Positions 56,088 through 63,287 of a stretch of 64,000 nt of DNA are shown piece by piece. The notes under the pieces are model-generated. The model made no database searches. It was given only the letters and a program-made list of their open reading frames with translations, and was not told the origin of the DNA. A program made the position numbers and the translations under genes. The number at the start of each line of letters is the position of its first letter. The stretch's first letter is position 1. The stretch lies in contig NZ_JARXVH010000008.1 of the NCBI RefSeq assembly GCF_029892565.1, positions 124,001 through 188,000 on the forward strand, given 5' to 3'. Origin of the DNA: Streptomyces pseudovenezuelae. Lineage in GTDB: Bacteria > Actinomycetota > Actinomycetes > Streptomycetales > Streptomycetaceae.

Positions 56088-56091
56088 GCGG

Positions 56092-56520
56092 TCACGCCTC
56101 CTTGGCCGTCTGCTCGATGGCGGAGACGATGTTCGTGTACGCCCCGCACCGGCACAGGTTGCCGCTCATCCACTCGCGGATCTCCTCCCGGGAGCCGGTG
56201 TGGCCCTCGGCGATACAGGCGACGCCCGACATGAGCTGCCCCGGCGTGCAGTAGCCGCACTGAAGGCCGTCGTGGTCGATGAACGCCTGTTGCAGCGGGT
56301 GCAGTTGCTCGCCCCGGGCGAGCCCCTCGATCGTGGCGACGCGCGCGCCCTGGTGCATCACGGCGAGGGTGAGGCAGGCGTTCACCCTCCGGTCGTCCAC
56401 GAGCACCGTGCAGGCTCCGCAGGCGCCCTGGTCGCAGCCCTTCTTCGTGCCGGGGAGGTCCAGGTGCTCGCGGAGGAGGTCTACCCACGGAGTCGGGCGC
56501 GGGCCGGCACGCCCGGCAGC
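56092..56520 (-). pseudogene. XDH-type [2Fe-2S] small subunit lacking its start
   Basis: The open stretch directly follows the yjbQ stop codon in the same frame and has no ATG, GTG or TTG before the cluster region. It reads RPTPWVDLLREHLDLPGTKKGCDQGACGACTVLVDDRRVNACLTLAV, so the plant-type cluster (C-x4-C-x2-C plus one) is present. The second cluster domain (CGYCTPGQLMSGVA, GNLCRCGAYTNIVSAIEQT) is also intact. The usual 25-30 N-terminal residues, two beta strands of the ferredoxin fold, are missing. Either a deletion at the yjbQ border inactivated it, or it is made by readthrough or from an unusual start. Confidence 0.65.
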
Positions 56521-56943
56521 TCAGCCGAGGAACGACAGCCGAACCTTCCTGTTCGAATTATCTCGATTCGTGTCGACCAGACACACCGACTGCCAAGTCC
56601 CCAACTCCAACCGCCCGCCCACCACCGGCAACGTCGCATGCGGCGGAACGAATGCCGGGAGGACGTGGTCGCGGCCGTGGCCCGGGCTGCCGTGGCGGTG
56701 TTGCCAGCGGTCGTCGGCCGGGAGGAGGGTGTGGAGGGCGGCGAGGAGGTCGTCGTCGCTGCCCGCGCCCGTTTCGATGATCGCGATTCCGGCCGTGGCG
56801 TGCGGGACGAAGAGGTTGAGGAGGCCGTCGCGGTCGGCGGCCGCTTCCCTCAGGAACGCCTCGCAGTCGCTCGTGAGGTCGACGACCCGCTCCCTGGAAC
56901 CCGTGGTGATGTTCAGGACTCGCGTGGTGAAGGCATCTGACAT
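56521..56943 (-). CDS. YjbQ/UPF0047 family protein
   Basis: A 140-residue cytoplasmic protein of the YjbQ family, described as a secondary thiamine-phosphate synthase by complementation. Features: LLNLFVPHATAGIAIIETGAGSDDDLLAALHTLLP, WQHRHGSPGHGRDHVLPAFVPPHATLPVV, LELGTWQSVCLVDTNRDN and KVRLSFLG. The conserved histidines are present. ATG at 56943 preferred; an ATG 18 nt earlier also exists. It heads the minus-strand XDH operon and its stop codon abuts the truncated small subunit. Confidence 0.87.
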   Translation of the reverse strand: MSDAFTTRVLNITTGSRERVVDLTSDCEAFLREAAADRDGLLNLFVPHATAGIAIIETGAGSDDDLLAALHTLLPADDRWQHRHGSPGHGRDHVLPAFVPPHATLPVVGGRLELGTWQSVCLVDTNRDNSNRKVRLSFLG

Positions 56944-57028
56944 GCCCCCATCCTGACCCATACGCCCGGTTGCACACGCGACCGGGCGCCCGCCGGTTGA
57001 TATGAGGGGTCCAGTCCGCGAGACACCA

Positions 57029-57058
57029 TTGACCGTGACCCGACGATCTGACTACTTT
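57029..57058 (+). promoter_or_regulatory. Promoter of the sulfonate operon leader
   Basis: TTGACC (57029-57034) and TACTTT (57053-57058) with an 18-bp spacer. The -10 ends 6 bp before the ATG of the leader peptide, so the transcript would begin at or next to that ATG (leaderless). Confidence 0.55.
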
Positions 57059-57064
57059 CGCCGC

Positions 57065-57148
57065 ATGTTGCGTTCAGCTCTGCTCACCACGCGCGGTCAC
57101 ATCGACCTGCTGCGGGTGGCCTCCGCCGCGTGTCGCCGCGGCTGCTGA
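57065..57148 (+). CDS. Short Cys-containing leader peptide upstream of the sulfonate genes
   Basis: Encodes a 27-residue peptide, MLRSALLTTRGHIDLLRVAS followed by AACRRGC and a stop. The core H-I-D-L-x-R-V-x-S-A-x-C pattern is that of leader peptides found ahead of sulfur-assimilation genes in actinomycetes; Cys-rich leaders of this type mediate cysteine-responsive attenuation in mycobacteria. Two Cys codons lie in the last five codons, where ribosome stalling would act. The predicted transcript start coincides with its ATG. The ssuC gene begins 170 nt later. Regulation by cysteine supply is inferred. Confidence 0.72.
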   Translation: MLRSALLTTRGHIDLLRVASAACRRGC

Positions 57149-57318
57149 CGCCCTTTTCCACCCCCTCGCCTTTCAGGCTCTCGCCTTCCGGCCTTCGTTC
57201 GCCGCCTGCCCGCACGCCCTCTGATCGGCACTGATCGACGTTGATCAGCGTCGGTTCAGCCGGTGTGGCGGCACCTGGGCCCACCCCCACCGGCCGCTCT
57301 CCTCCCCGTGGAGCTCCC

Positions 57319-58224
57319 ATGAGCATCAGCCATGCGCCGCCCGGCGCATCCGAACCCGATATATCGCCTATATCAGTTGACAAGGGCAACGCGGCCGGCG
57401 GTGACCAGGTCGCCCTTGATCTCGACCTGGTCCCCATCACCCCCGCCTCCTCCCGCGGCACCCGCGTCCCGCGCTGGCTGCGTCGGACCTCCGGGCCCGT
57501 CCTGTTGCTTCTGCTGTGGCAACTCCTCAGCAGCACAGGCGTGTTGACCTCCGACGTGCTTGCCTCGCCGGGGCGGATCGCGCAGGTCGCCGGGGATCTG
57601 ATCGGCAACGGTTCGCTGACCTCGGCGATGGGGACCTCGCTCCAGCGCGTGGCGTTCGGGCTGCTGTTCGGCACCCTGATCGGCACCGGACTCGCCCTGG
57701 TCTCCGGGCTGTTCAGGATCGGCGAGGACCTGGTGGACGCACCGGTGCAGATGCTGCGGACGGTGCCGTTCGTCGGTCTCATCCCGCTGTTCATCATCTG
57801 GTTCGGCATCGGCGAGGCCCCGAAGGTCGCCATCATCACGCTCGGCGTGACGTTCCCGCTCTACCTCAACGTGTACGCCGGAATCCGCGGTGTGGACTCC
57901 CAACTCATCGAGGCCGGAGAGTCGTTGGGACTGTCCCGGTGGGGACTCGTCCGGCACGTCGTGCTGCCGGGGGCGCTGCCCGGCGCGCTCACGGGGCTGC
58001 GCTACTCCCTCGGCATCGCCTGGCTCGCGCTGGTCTTCGCCGAGCAGATCAACGCGGACGCGGGCATCGGCTTCCTCATGGTGCAGGCGCGGGACTTCCT
58101 GCAGACCGACGTGATCGTGGTCTGCCTGATCGTCTACGCCTTCCTCGGTCTGCTGGCCGACTTCATCGTCCGCTCCCTCGAAAAGGTGCTGCTGCAATGG
58201 CGACCGACGTTCACCGGCCGGTGA
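57319..58224 (+). CDS. ssuC: Aliphatic sulfonate/taurine ABC transporter permease (SsuC)
   Basis: A 301-residue inner-membrane permease with about six helices (LLLLLWQLLSSTGVL, FGLLFGTLIGTGLALVSGLF, PFVGLIPLFIIWFGIGEAPK). The EAA loop ESLGLSRWGLVRHVVLPGALPGALTGLRYSLG fits the SsuC/TauC group. N-terminal 55 residues are hydrophilic and unusually long, so a later start is possible. Overlaps the ssuB gene by 28 bp. A 17-bp AT-rich inverted repeat lies within its first codons. Confidence 0.9.
   Translation: MSISHAPPGASEPDISPISVDKGNAAGGDQVALDLDLVPITPASSRGTRVPRWLRRTSGPVLLLLLWQLLSSTGVLTSDVLASPGRIAQVAGDLIGNGSLTSAMGTSLQRVAFGLLFGTLIGTGLALVSGLFRIGEDLVDAPVQMLRTVPFVGLIPLFIIWFGIGEAPKVAIITLGVTFPLYLNVYAGIRGVDSQLIEAGESLGLSRWGLVRHVVLPGALPGALTGLRYSLGIAWLALVFAEQINADAGIGFLMVQARDFLQTDVIVVCLIVYAFLGLLADFIVRSLEKVLLQWRPTFTGR
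57358..57374. promoter_or_regulatory. AT-rich inverted repeat inside the ssuC 5' end
   Basis: GATATA-TCGCC-TATATC, 40 bp past the assigned ATG, in an otherwise GC-rich stretch. It could be an operator if translation truly starts later, or an intragenic site. Confidence 0.3.
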
Positions 58225-58943
58225 GCCCCACCGTCACGCACGCCGTCCAGGTCGAGGGGCTGACCCGCTCCTTCGACGGCCGTGCCGTCATCGACAACCT
58301 CCGACTCGACGTCCGGCCGAGTGAGTTCGTCGCCCTGCTCGGTCGCAGCGGCTGCGGCAAGTCCACGCTGCTGCGGATCCTGGCCGGCCTCGACCGCGAC
58401 ATCCAGGGCACGGTCCTGGTGCCGCGCCGCAAGGCCGTCGCCTTCCAGGCACCCCGCCTGATGCCGTGGAAGAGGGTCTGGCGCAACGTGCTGCTGGGGC
58501 TGCCCGGCAAGCCGACCCGCTCCGTCGCCGAACAGGCCCTCACCGAGGTCGGCCTGAGCCACCGCTCCGACGCCTGGCCCAAGACCCTCTCCGGCGGTGA
58601 GGCCCAACGCGCCTCCCTGGCACGGGCGTTGGTGCGCGAGCCCGATCTGCTGCTGCTCGACGAGCCGTTCGGCGCGCTCGACGCGCTGACCCGCATCAAG
58701 GCCCAGCGGCTGGTCGGCGAGTTGTGGCAGCGGCGCGGCTGCGCCGTCCTGCTGGTCACACACGACGTCGAGGAGGCCGTCCTGCTCGCCGACCGCGTCC
58801 TGGTGATGGACGACGGCGTCATCGCGCACGAGCAGCGCATCGACCTCGACCGCCCGCGTGACATCACCGACCCCCGGTTCGCCGAACTGCGCGCCGGCCT
58901 GCTGGAACGGCTCGGCGTCGACACCACCGCCGAAGCCGCCTGA
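58197..58943 (+). CDS. ssuB: Aliphatic sulfonate ABC transporter ATPase (SsuB)
   Basis: 248 residues. Walker A LLGRSGCGKSTLL near residue 55, Q-loop FQAPRLMPWKRV, signature LSGGEAQRASLARAL, Walker B LLLLDEPFGALD and switch THDVEEAVLLAD. The ATG overlaps the permease end, so translation is coupled. It energises uptake of alkanesulfonates with SsuC and the lipoprotein SsuA. Taurine/nitrate-type relatives share these motifs. Confidence 0.92.
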   Translation: MATDVHRPVSPTVTHAVQVEGLTRSFDGRAVIDNLRLDVRPSEFVALLGRSGCGKSTLLRILAGLDRDIQGTVLVPRRKAVAFQAPRLMPWKRVWRNVLLGLPGKPTRSVAEQALTEVGLSHRSDAWPKTLSGGEAQRASLARALVREPDLLLLDEPFGALDALTRIKAQRLVGELWQRRGCAVLLVTHDVEEAVLLADRVLVMDDGVIAHEQRIDLDRPRDITDPRFAELRAGLLERLGVDTTAEAA

Positions 58944-58984
58944 ACTCCCCACCCCCACCACCGAGTTGAACAGAACGGAACCCC

Positions 58985-60010
58985 ATGCGACGTCGCCTCG
59001 TCCCCGCCGCACTGCTTCTCCCCTTCGCCCTCCTGCTCACCGCCTGCGGTGGGAACTCGTCCGCCAGCACGGGGACCGACACCGACGGCACGGGCTCCGT
59101 CACGCTCAACGTCGGTGACCAGAAGGGTGGTTCGGAGGCCATCCTGCGGGCCGCCGGGGAGCTCAAGAACCTCAAGTACAAGATCAAGTGGTCCACCTTC
59201 ACCTCCGGCCCGCCGCTCCTGGAGGCCGTCAACGCCAAGGCCGTCGACATCGGCGGAGTCGGCAACACCCCGCCGGTCTTCGCGGCCGGCGCCGGGTCGA
59301 AGATCTCGGTGGTGGCCGCCTGGCACGGCACGTCCGAGGGCGACGCCATCCTCGTACCGAACGGCTCGAAGCTGACCAAACCCCAGGAGCTGAAGGGCAA
59401 GTCGGTCGCGGTGGCGCAGGGTTCCTCCGCGCACTACCAGCTGGTCGCGTCCCTCAAGGCGGCCGGGCTGTCGCTGAGCGACGTGAAGGTCAAGTACCTC
59501 CAACCGGCCGACGCGCTCGCCGCGTTCACGTCCGGCAAGGTGGACGCGTGGGCGGTGTGGGACCCGTACACCTCCCAGATCCTCCAGGCCAAGCAGGGCC
59601 GCGTCCTGACCACCGGTCAGGGCGTGACCAACGGTCTCACCTTCCAGGTGGCGGCGCCGAACGCGCTGAAGGACAAGGAGAAGGCGGCCGCGATCAAGGA
59701 CTATCTGGCGCGGCTTGACCGGGCCACGGAGTGGGTCTACAGCCACCAGGAGGAGTGGGCCAAAGTCTGGGCGAAGGACACCGGGCTGCCCTACGAGACC
59801 GCGCTGGCCTCGGTGAAGCGCACCAACTCCACCCGGGTGACGGTCGCGGTCGACAAGGGGGTCGTCGCCTCCGAGCAGGAAATCGCGGACACCTTCACCG
59901 AGTTGAAGCTCATCCCGAAGAAGGTCGACTTCGCCGACTTCGTGGACGCGCGCTACAACGGCGACCTGCCCCCGTCCACCACGCCGGCCCGCACTTCCGG
60001 GGGTTCGTGA
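58985..60010 (+). CDS. ssuA: Aliphatic sulfonate-binding lipoprotein (SsuA)
   Basis: A 341-residue exported lipoprotein. Signal RRRLVPAALLLPFALLLTACGG with lipidated Cys21 (LTAC). Body of the SsuA/NMT1-like fold: LNVGDQKGGSEAILRAAGELKNLKYKIKWSTFTSGPPLLEAVNAKAVDIGGVGNTP, PQELKGKSVAVAQGSSAHYQL and VDAWAVWDPYTSQ. Lies 41 bp after ssuB and 1 bp before the monooxygenase gene, so co-transcribed. Ligand range cannot be read from sequence. Confidence 0.92.
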   Translation: MRRRLVPAALLLPFALLLTACGGNSSASTGTDTDGTGSVTLNVGDQKGGSEAILRAAGELKNLKYKIKWSTFTSGPPLLEAVNAKAVDIGGVGNTPPVFAAGAGSKISVVAAWHGTSEGDAILVPNGSKLTKPQELKGKSVAVAQGSSAHYQLVASLKAAGLSLSDVKVKYLQPADALAAFTSGKVDAWAVWDPYTSQILQAKQGRVLTTGQGVTNGLTFQVAAPNALKDKEKAAAIKDYLARLDRATEWVYSHQEEWAKVWAKDTGLPYETALASVKRTNSTRVTVAVDKGVVASEQEIADTFTELKLIPKKVDFADFVDARYNGDLPPSTTPARTSGGS

Positions 60011-60011
60011 C

Positions 60012-61150
60012 ATGTCGGTTCACCTGCACTGGTTCCTGCCGACGGGCGGGGACGGCCGTACGCTCGTCGACCGGCATGCCTACGGGTCGAACCAGACCGG
60101 CTCCCCGGTCCGCGGAGTTCGCCCGCCGGACATCGAGTACCTCGCCCAAATAGCCAAGGCCGCCGAGCAGTTGGGCTTCGAAGCGGTGCTGACGCCTACC
60201 GGCACCTGGTGCGAGGACGCCTGGCTGACGACCGTGGCGCTCGCCCAGCACACCCAACGGCTCAAGTTCCTGGTGGCGTTCAGGCCGGGACTGATCTCGC
60301 CGCGCAGATGGCGGCGACCTATCAGCGAGTCACCCGCGGGCGGTTGCTGCTGAACGTCGTCACCGGCGGCGACTCGGCCGAGCAGCGGCGCTTCGGCGAC
60401 CGGCTCGACCACGACCGGCGGTACGCACGCACGGACGAGTTCCTGTCCGTCGTACGCGGGGTGTGGCGCGGACAGCCGTACGACTTCGACGGCGAGCACT
60501 ACCAGGTGGAAGGCGGGTTGACCGCGCTGCCGCCCGACCCGTTGCCGCAGGTGTTCTTCGGCGGGTCGTCGCCGGCCGCCGGGCCGGTCGCGGCGCGGCA
60601 CGCGGATGTCTATCTGACCTGGGGTGAACCGCCCTCGCAGGTCAAGGAGAAGATCGACTGGATCCGGTCGCTCGCCGAGCGGGAGGGCCGGACCGTGCGC
60701 TTCGGGGTGCGGCTGCACACCATCTCGCGCGACTCCTCCGCCGAGGCGTGGGCGACGGCGAACCGGCTGCTCGACGACCTCGACGCGGACACGATCGCCG
60801 CCGCGCAGACCGCGCTCGGGCGCAGTGAGTCGGTGGGCCAGCAGCGCATGCTCGCCCTGCACGGCGGCTCGCGCAGTGAGCTGGAGATCCACCCGAACCT
60901 GTGGGCCGGGGTGGGTCTGGTGCGCGGCGGCGCGGGGACCGCGCTGGTCGGCAGCCATGCCGAGGTGGCCGATCTGATCGAGGAGTACCACGCGCTGGGC
61001 GTCGAGCACTTCGTGCTCTCCGGGTATCCGCACCTGGAGGAGGCGTACTGGTTCGGCGAGGGCGTGATTCCCGAGCTGTCGGCGCGCGGGCTGCTGGACG
61101 CCCCCGTGGTCGGCGGCGGTGCGCCGCTCCTGGTCGCCGGCGGGCGGTGA
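60012..61150 (+). pseudogene. ssuD: Alkanesulfonate monooxygenase (SsuD), frameshifted
   Basis: FMNH2-dependent enzyme that frees sulfite from alkanesulfonates. First frame: VHLHWFLPTGGDGRTL, NQTGSPVRGVRPPDIEYLAQIAKAAEQLGFEAVLTPTGTWCEDAWL, FLVAFRPGLISP. Near 60294-60302 it breaks and the expected AAQMAATYQRVTRGRLLLNVVTGGD continues in another frame to the end (EEAYWFGEGVIPELSARGLL). The family normally reads LISPTLAAQMA; the observed junction fits loss of about 10 bp between two copies of CTCGCCG. Unless this is a sequencing error, the encoded enzyme is dead although the transport genes look intact. Confidence 0.8.
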
Positions 61151-61219
61151 GCCAGGGGACAGCGAACCGGCAGGGCCGCGCACGGGAAGATCGGTGACCT
61201 CACCACGGTTGGTAGAAGC

Positions 61220-62377
61220 GTGAACAACACGCGTGAGGTCGAGGTCGTCGTCATAGGCGCTGGGCAGGCGGGTCTGTCCAGCGCCTATCACCTGCGCCGC
61301 ACCGGCTTCGAGCCGGAGCGCGACTTCGTGGTGCTCGACCACTCCCCCGCCCCGGGTGGCGCCTGGCAGTTCCGCTGGCCCTCGCTGACGTACGGCAAGG
61401 TGCACGGCATGCACGCGCTGCCGGGCATGGAACTCACCGATGCCGATCCGACGCGCCCCTCCGCCGAGGTCGTCGCGGAGTACTTCGCCGCCTACGAGCG
61501 CGCCTTCGACCTGCGGGTACGGCGTCCCGTGGACGTCCGTGCCGTGCGCGAGGGCGCCGGCGGGCGGCTGCTCGTCGAGACCTCGGACGGCACCTGGTCG
61601 ACGCGGGCGCTGATCAACGCGACCGGCACCTGGGACCGGCCGTTCTGGCCGCGCTACCGGGGTCAGGAGACCTTCCGCGGAAGGCAGTTGCACACCGCGC
61701 AGTACCGCGGTCCCGAGGAGTTCGCAGGGCTACGGGTGATCGTGGTGGGCGGCGGCGCGTCCGGGACCCAGCATCTGCTGGAGATCGCCCCGTACGCGGC
61801 CACTACTACCTGGGTCACTCGGCGCCTGCCCGTGTTCCGCGAGGGTCCGTTCAACGAGGACCTCGGCCGGGCGGCCGTCGCTCTGGTCGAGGAACGCGTA
61901 CGGCAGGGGCTGCCGCCGAAGAGTGTCGTGTCGGTGACCGGGCTGCCGCTCAACGACGCGATCCGGCAGGGCATCGACGACGGTGTCCTCGACCGGCAGC
62001 CCATGTTCGACGGCATCACGCCCGAGGGTGTGGAGTGGAACGACGGACGGCGTCTGGCCGCCGACGTGATTCTGTGGGCCACCGGATTCCGCGCCGCCAT
62101 CGACCACCTGGCGCCCCTGCGGCTGCGGGAAGCCGGTGGCGGGATCCGGGTCGAGGGCACCCGGGCGGTCGCCGACCCGCGCATCCACCTGGTCGGCTAC
62201 GGCCCCTCGGCCAGCACCATCGGCGCCAACCGGGCCGGCCGCGCGGCCGTACGGGACATCAGGCGACTGCTGGCCGAAACGCCGACCCAGCCGACCGAAC
62301 CCGCTCAGCCGACCGAGCCCGCCGATTCGATCGAGCCGGCCGAATCGGTTCGATCGGTCGGGTCGGCCGCCGCGTGA
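61220..62377 (+). CDS. FAD-dependent monooxygenase (CzcO-like flavoprotein)
   Basis: A 385-residue two-Rossmann flavoprotein. FAD site VVVIGAGQAGLSSAYHLRRTG near the start, an aromatic-rich APGGAWQFRWPSLTYGKVHGMHALPGM, NADPH site VIVVGGGASGTQHLLEIAP and ATGFRAAIDHLAPL near the end. This order matches CzcO/Baeyer-Villiger-like monooxygenases. GTG start with weak ribosome site. The C-terminus carries a Pro-Thr-Glu repeat tail (PTEPAQPTEPAD). Situated after the sulfonate genes but possibly independent. Substrate unknown. Confidence 0.82.
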   Translation: MNNTREVEVVVIGAGQAGLSSAYHLRRTGFEPERDFVVLDHSPAPGGAWQFRWPSLTYGKVHGMHALPGMELTDADPTRPSAEVVAEYFAAYERAFDLRVRRPVDVRAVREGAGGRLLVETSDGTWSTRALINATGTWDRPFWPRYRGQETFRGRQLHTAQYRGPEEFAGLRVIVVGGGASGTQHLLEIAPYAATTTWVTRRLPVFREGPFNEDLGRAAVALVEERVRQGLPPKSVVSVTGLPLNDAIRQGIDDGVLDRQPMFDGITPEGVEWNDGRRLAADVILWATGFRAAIDHLAPLRLREAGGGIRVEGTRAVADPRIHLVGYGPSASTIGANRAGRAAVRDIRRLLAETPTQPTEPAQPTEPADSIEPAESVRSVGSAAA

Positions 62378-62389
62378 TGCCCCGCCCGG

Positions 62390-63244
62390 TCACTTCGTCG
62401 GCTTGGGCTGCGTGCTCGCCCCGTCCTTCTGCTGGGCGTTGAACTCCGCGACGTTGCGCTGGTGCTCCGCGAAGTCGGCGGTGAAGCGGGTGTCGCCGGG
62501 CTTGACCGTGACGAAGTACAGCCAGTCGCCCGGGGTCGGGGTGATCGCGGCGCGCATGGCGTCCTCACCCGGATTGTCGATCGGCGTGGGCGGCAGGCCC
62601 ATGCGCATGTACGAGTTGTAGGGGTTGTCGATCCGCGTGTCGTCGGCGGTCGTACGCAACGTCGAGCGGTTCAGGGCGTAGTTGAGCGTGGAGTCCATCT
62701 GCAGCGGCATCCCGCGCTCCAGCCGGTTGAAGACGACCCGGGCCACCTTGCCCATGTCCGCCTTCGTGGCCGCCTCCGCCTGGACGATGCTCGCGATCGT
62801 CACCGCCTGGTAGACGTTCATCGAGTTGCGCTGGGCGCCCGCGGCGACGGGCGCCCCGTTGAACTTCTTGTTGGCCGTGTCGACCATGTACGACAGCAGC
62901 GACTCGGGGGTCGCCTTCTCGGCCAGTGGATACGTCGCCGGGAAGAGGTAGCCCTCGGGGTTGCCCTCGGCGTCGTTCGGCAGCTTCAGGTTCGCCTTCG
63001 CCAGCGACTTCTTGGCGCTGCCCGGCGGCAGGGCGAGGACCTTGTCGACGGCGTCGTAGATCTGGCCTGCGCGCCAGCCCTCCGGGATGACCAGCGAGGT
63101 GGGCTTGGACTCCCCCTCGCTGTCCAGGCTCAGGAGCGGCACCGCCACGGCGGTGCCGGCCACGACGGCACCGGTCGCGATGAGGGCGAGCCGGCCCCTG
63201 CGCGTCAGTCGAATCGTTCTCCGAGGCGGAGTGTTCTGGTACAT
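62390..63244 (-). CDS. Endolytic murein transglycosylase MltG-like
   Basis: A 284-residue membrane-anchored protein. Basic N-terminus, one helix (ALIATGAVVAGTAVAVPLLSL, about 20-40), LysM-like strand LVIPEGWRAGQIYDAVDKVL, EGYLFPATYPLAEKATPESLL, and the YceG catalytic part NSMNVYQAVTIASIVQAEAATKADMGKVARVVFNRLERGMPLQMDST (Glu in QAEA), RIDNPYNSYMRMGLPPTPIDNPG and TPTPGDWLYFVTVKPGDTRF. Cuts nascent peptidoglycan strands at the membrane. Convergent with the flavoprotein. Shorter than typical MltG; may be a paralogue. Confidence 0.88.
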   Translation of the reverse strand: MYQNTPPRRTIRLTRRGRLALIATGAVVAGTAVAVPLLSLDSEGESKPTSLVIPEGWRAGQIYDAVDKVLALPPGSAKKSLAKANLKLPNDAEGNPEGYLFPATYPLAEKATPESLLSYMVDTANKKFNGAPVAAGAQRNSMNVYQAVTIASIVQAEAATKADMGKVARVVFNRLERGMPLQMDSTLNYALNRSTLRTTADDTRIDNPYNSYMRMGLPPTPIDNPGEDAMRAAITPTPGDWLYFVTVKPGDTRFTADFAEHQRNVAEFNAQQKDGASTQPKPTK

Positions 63245-63287
63245 GCGGGCACGTTAACCCGCATATCGTCACAAACCCGGCATATTT

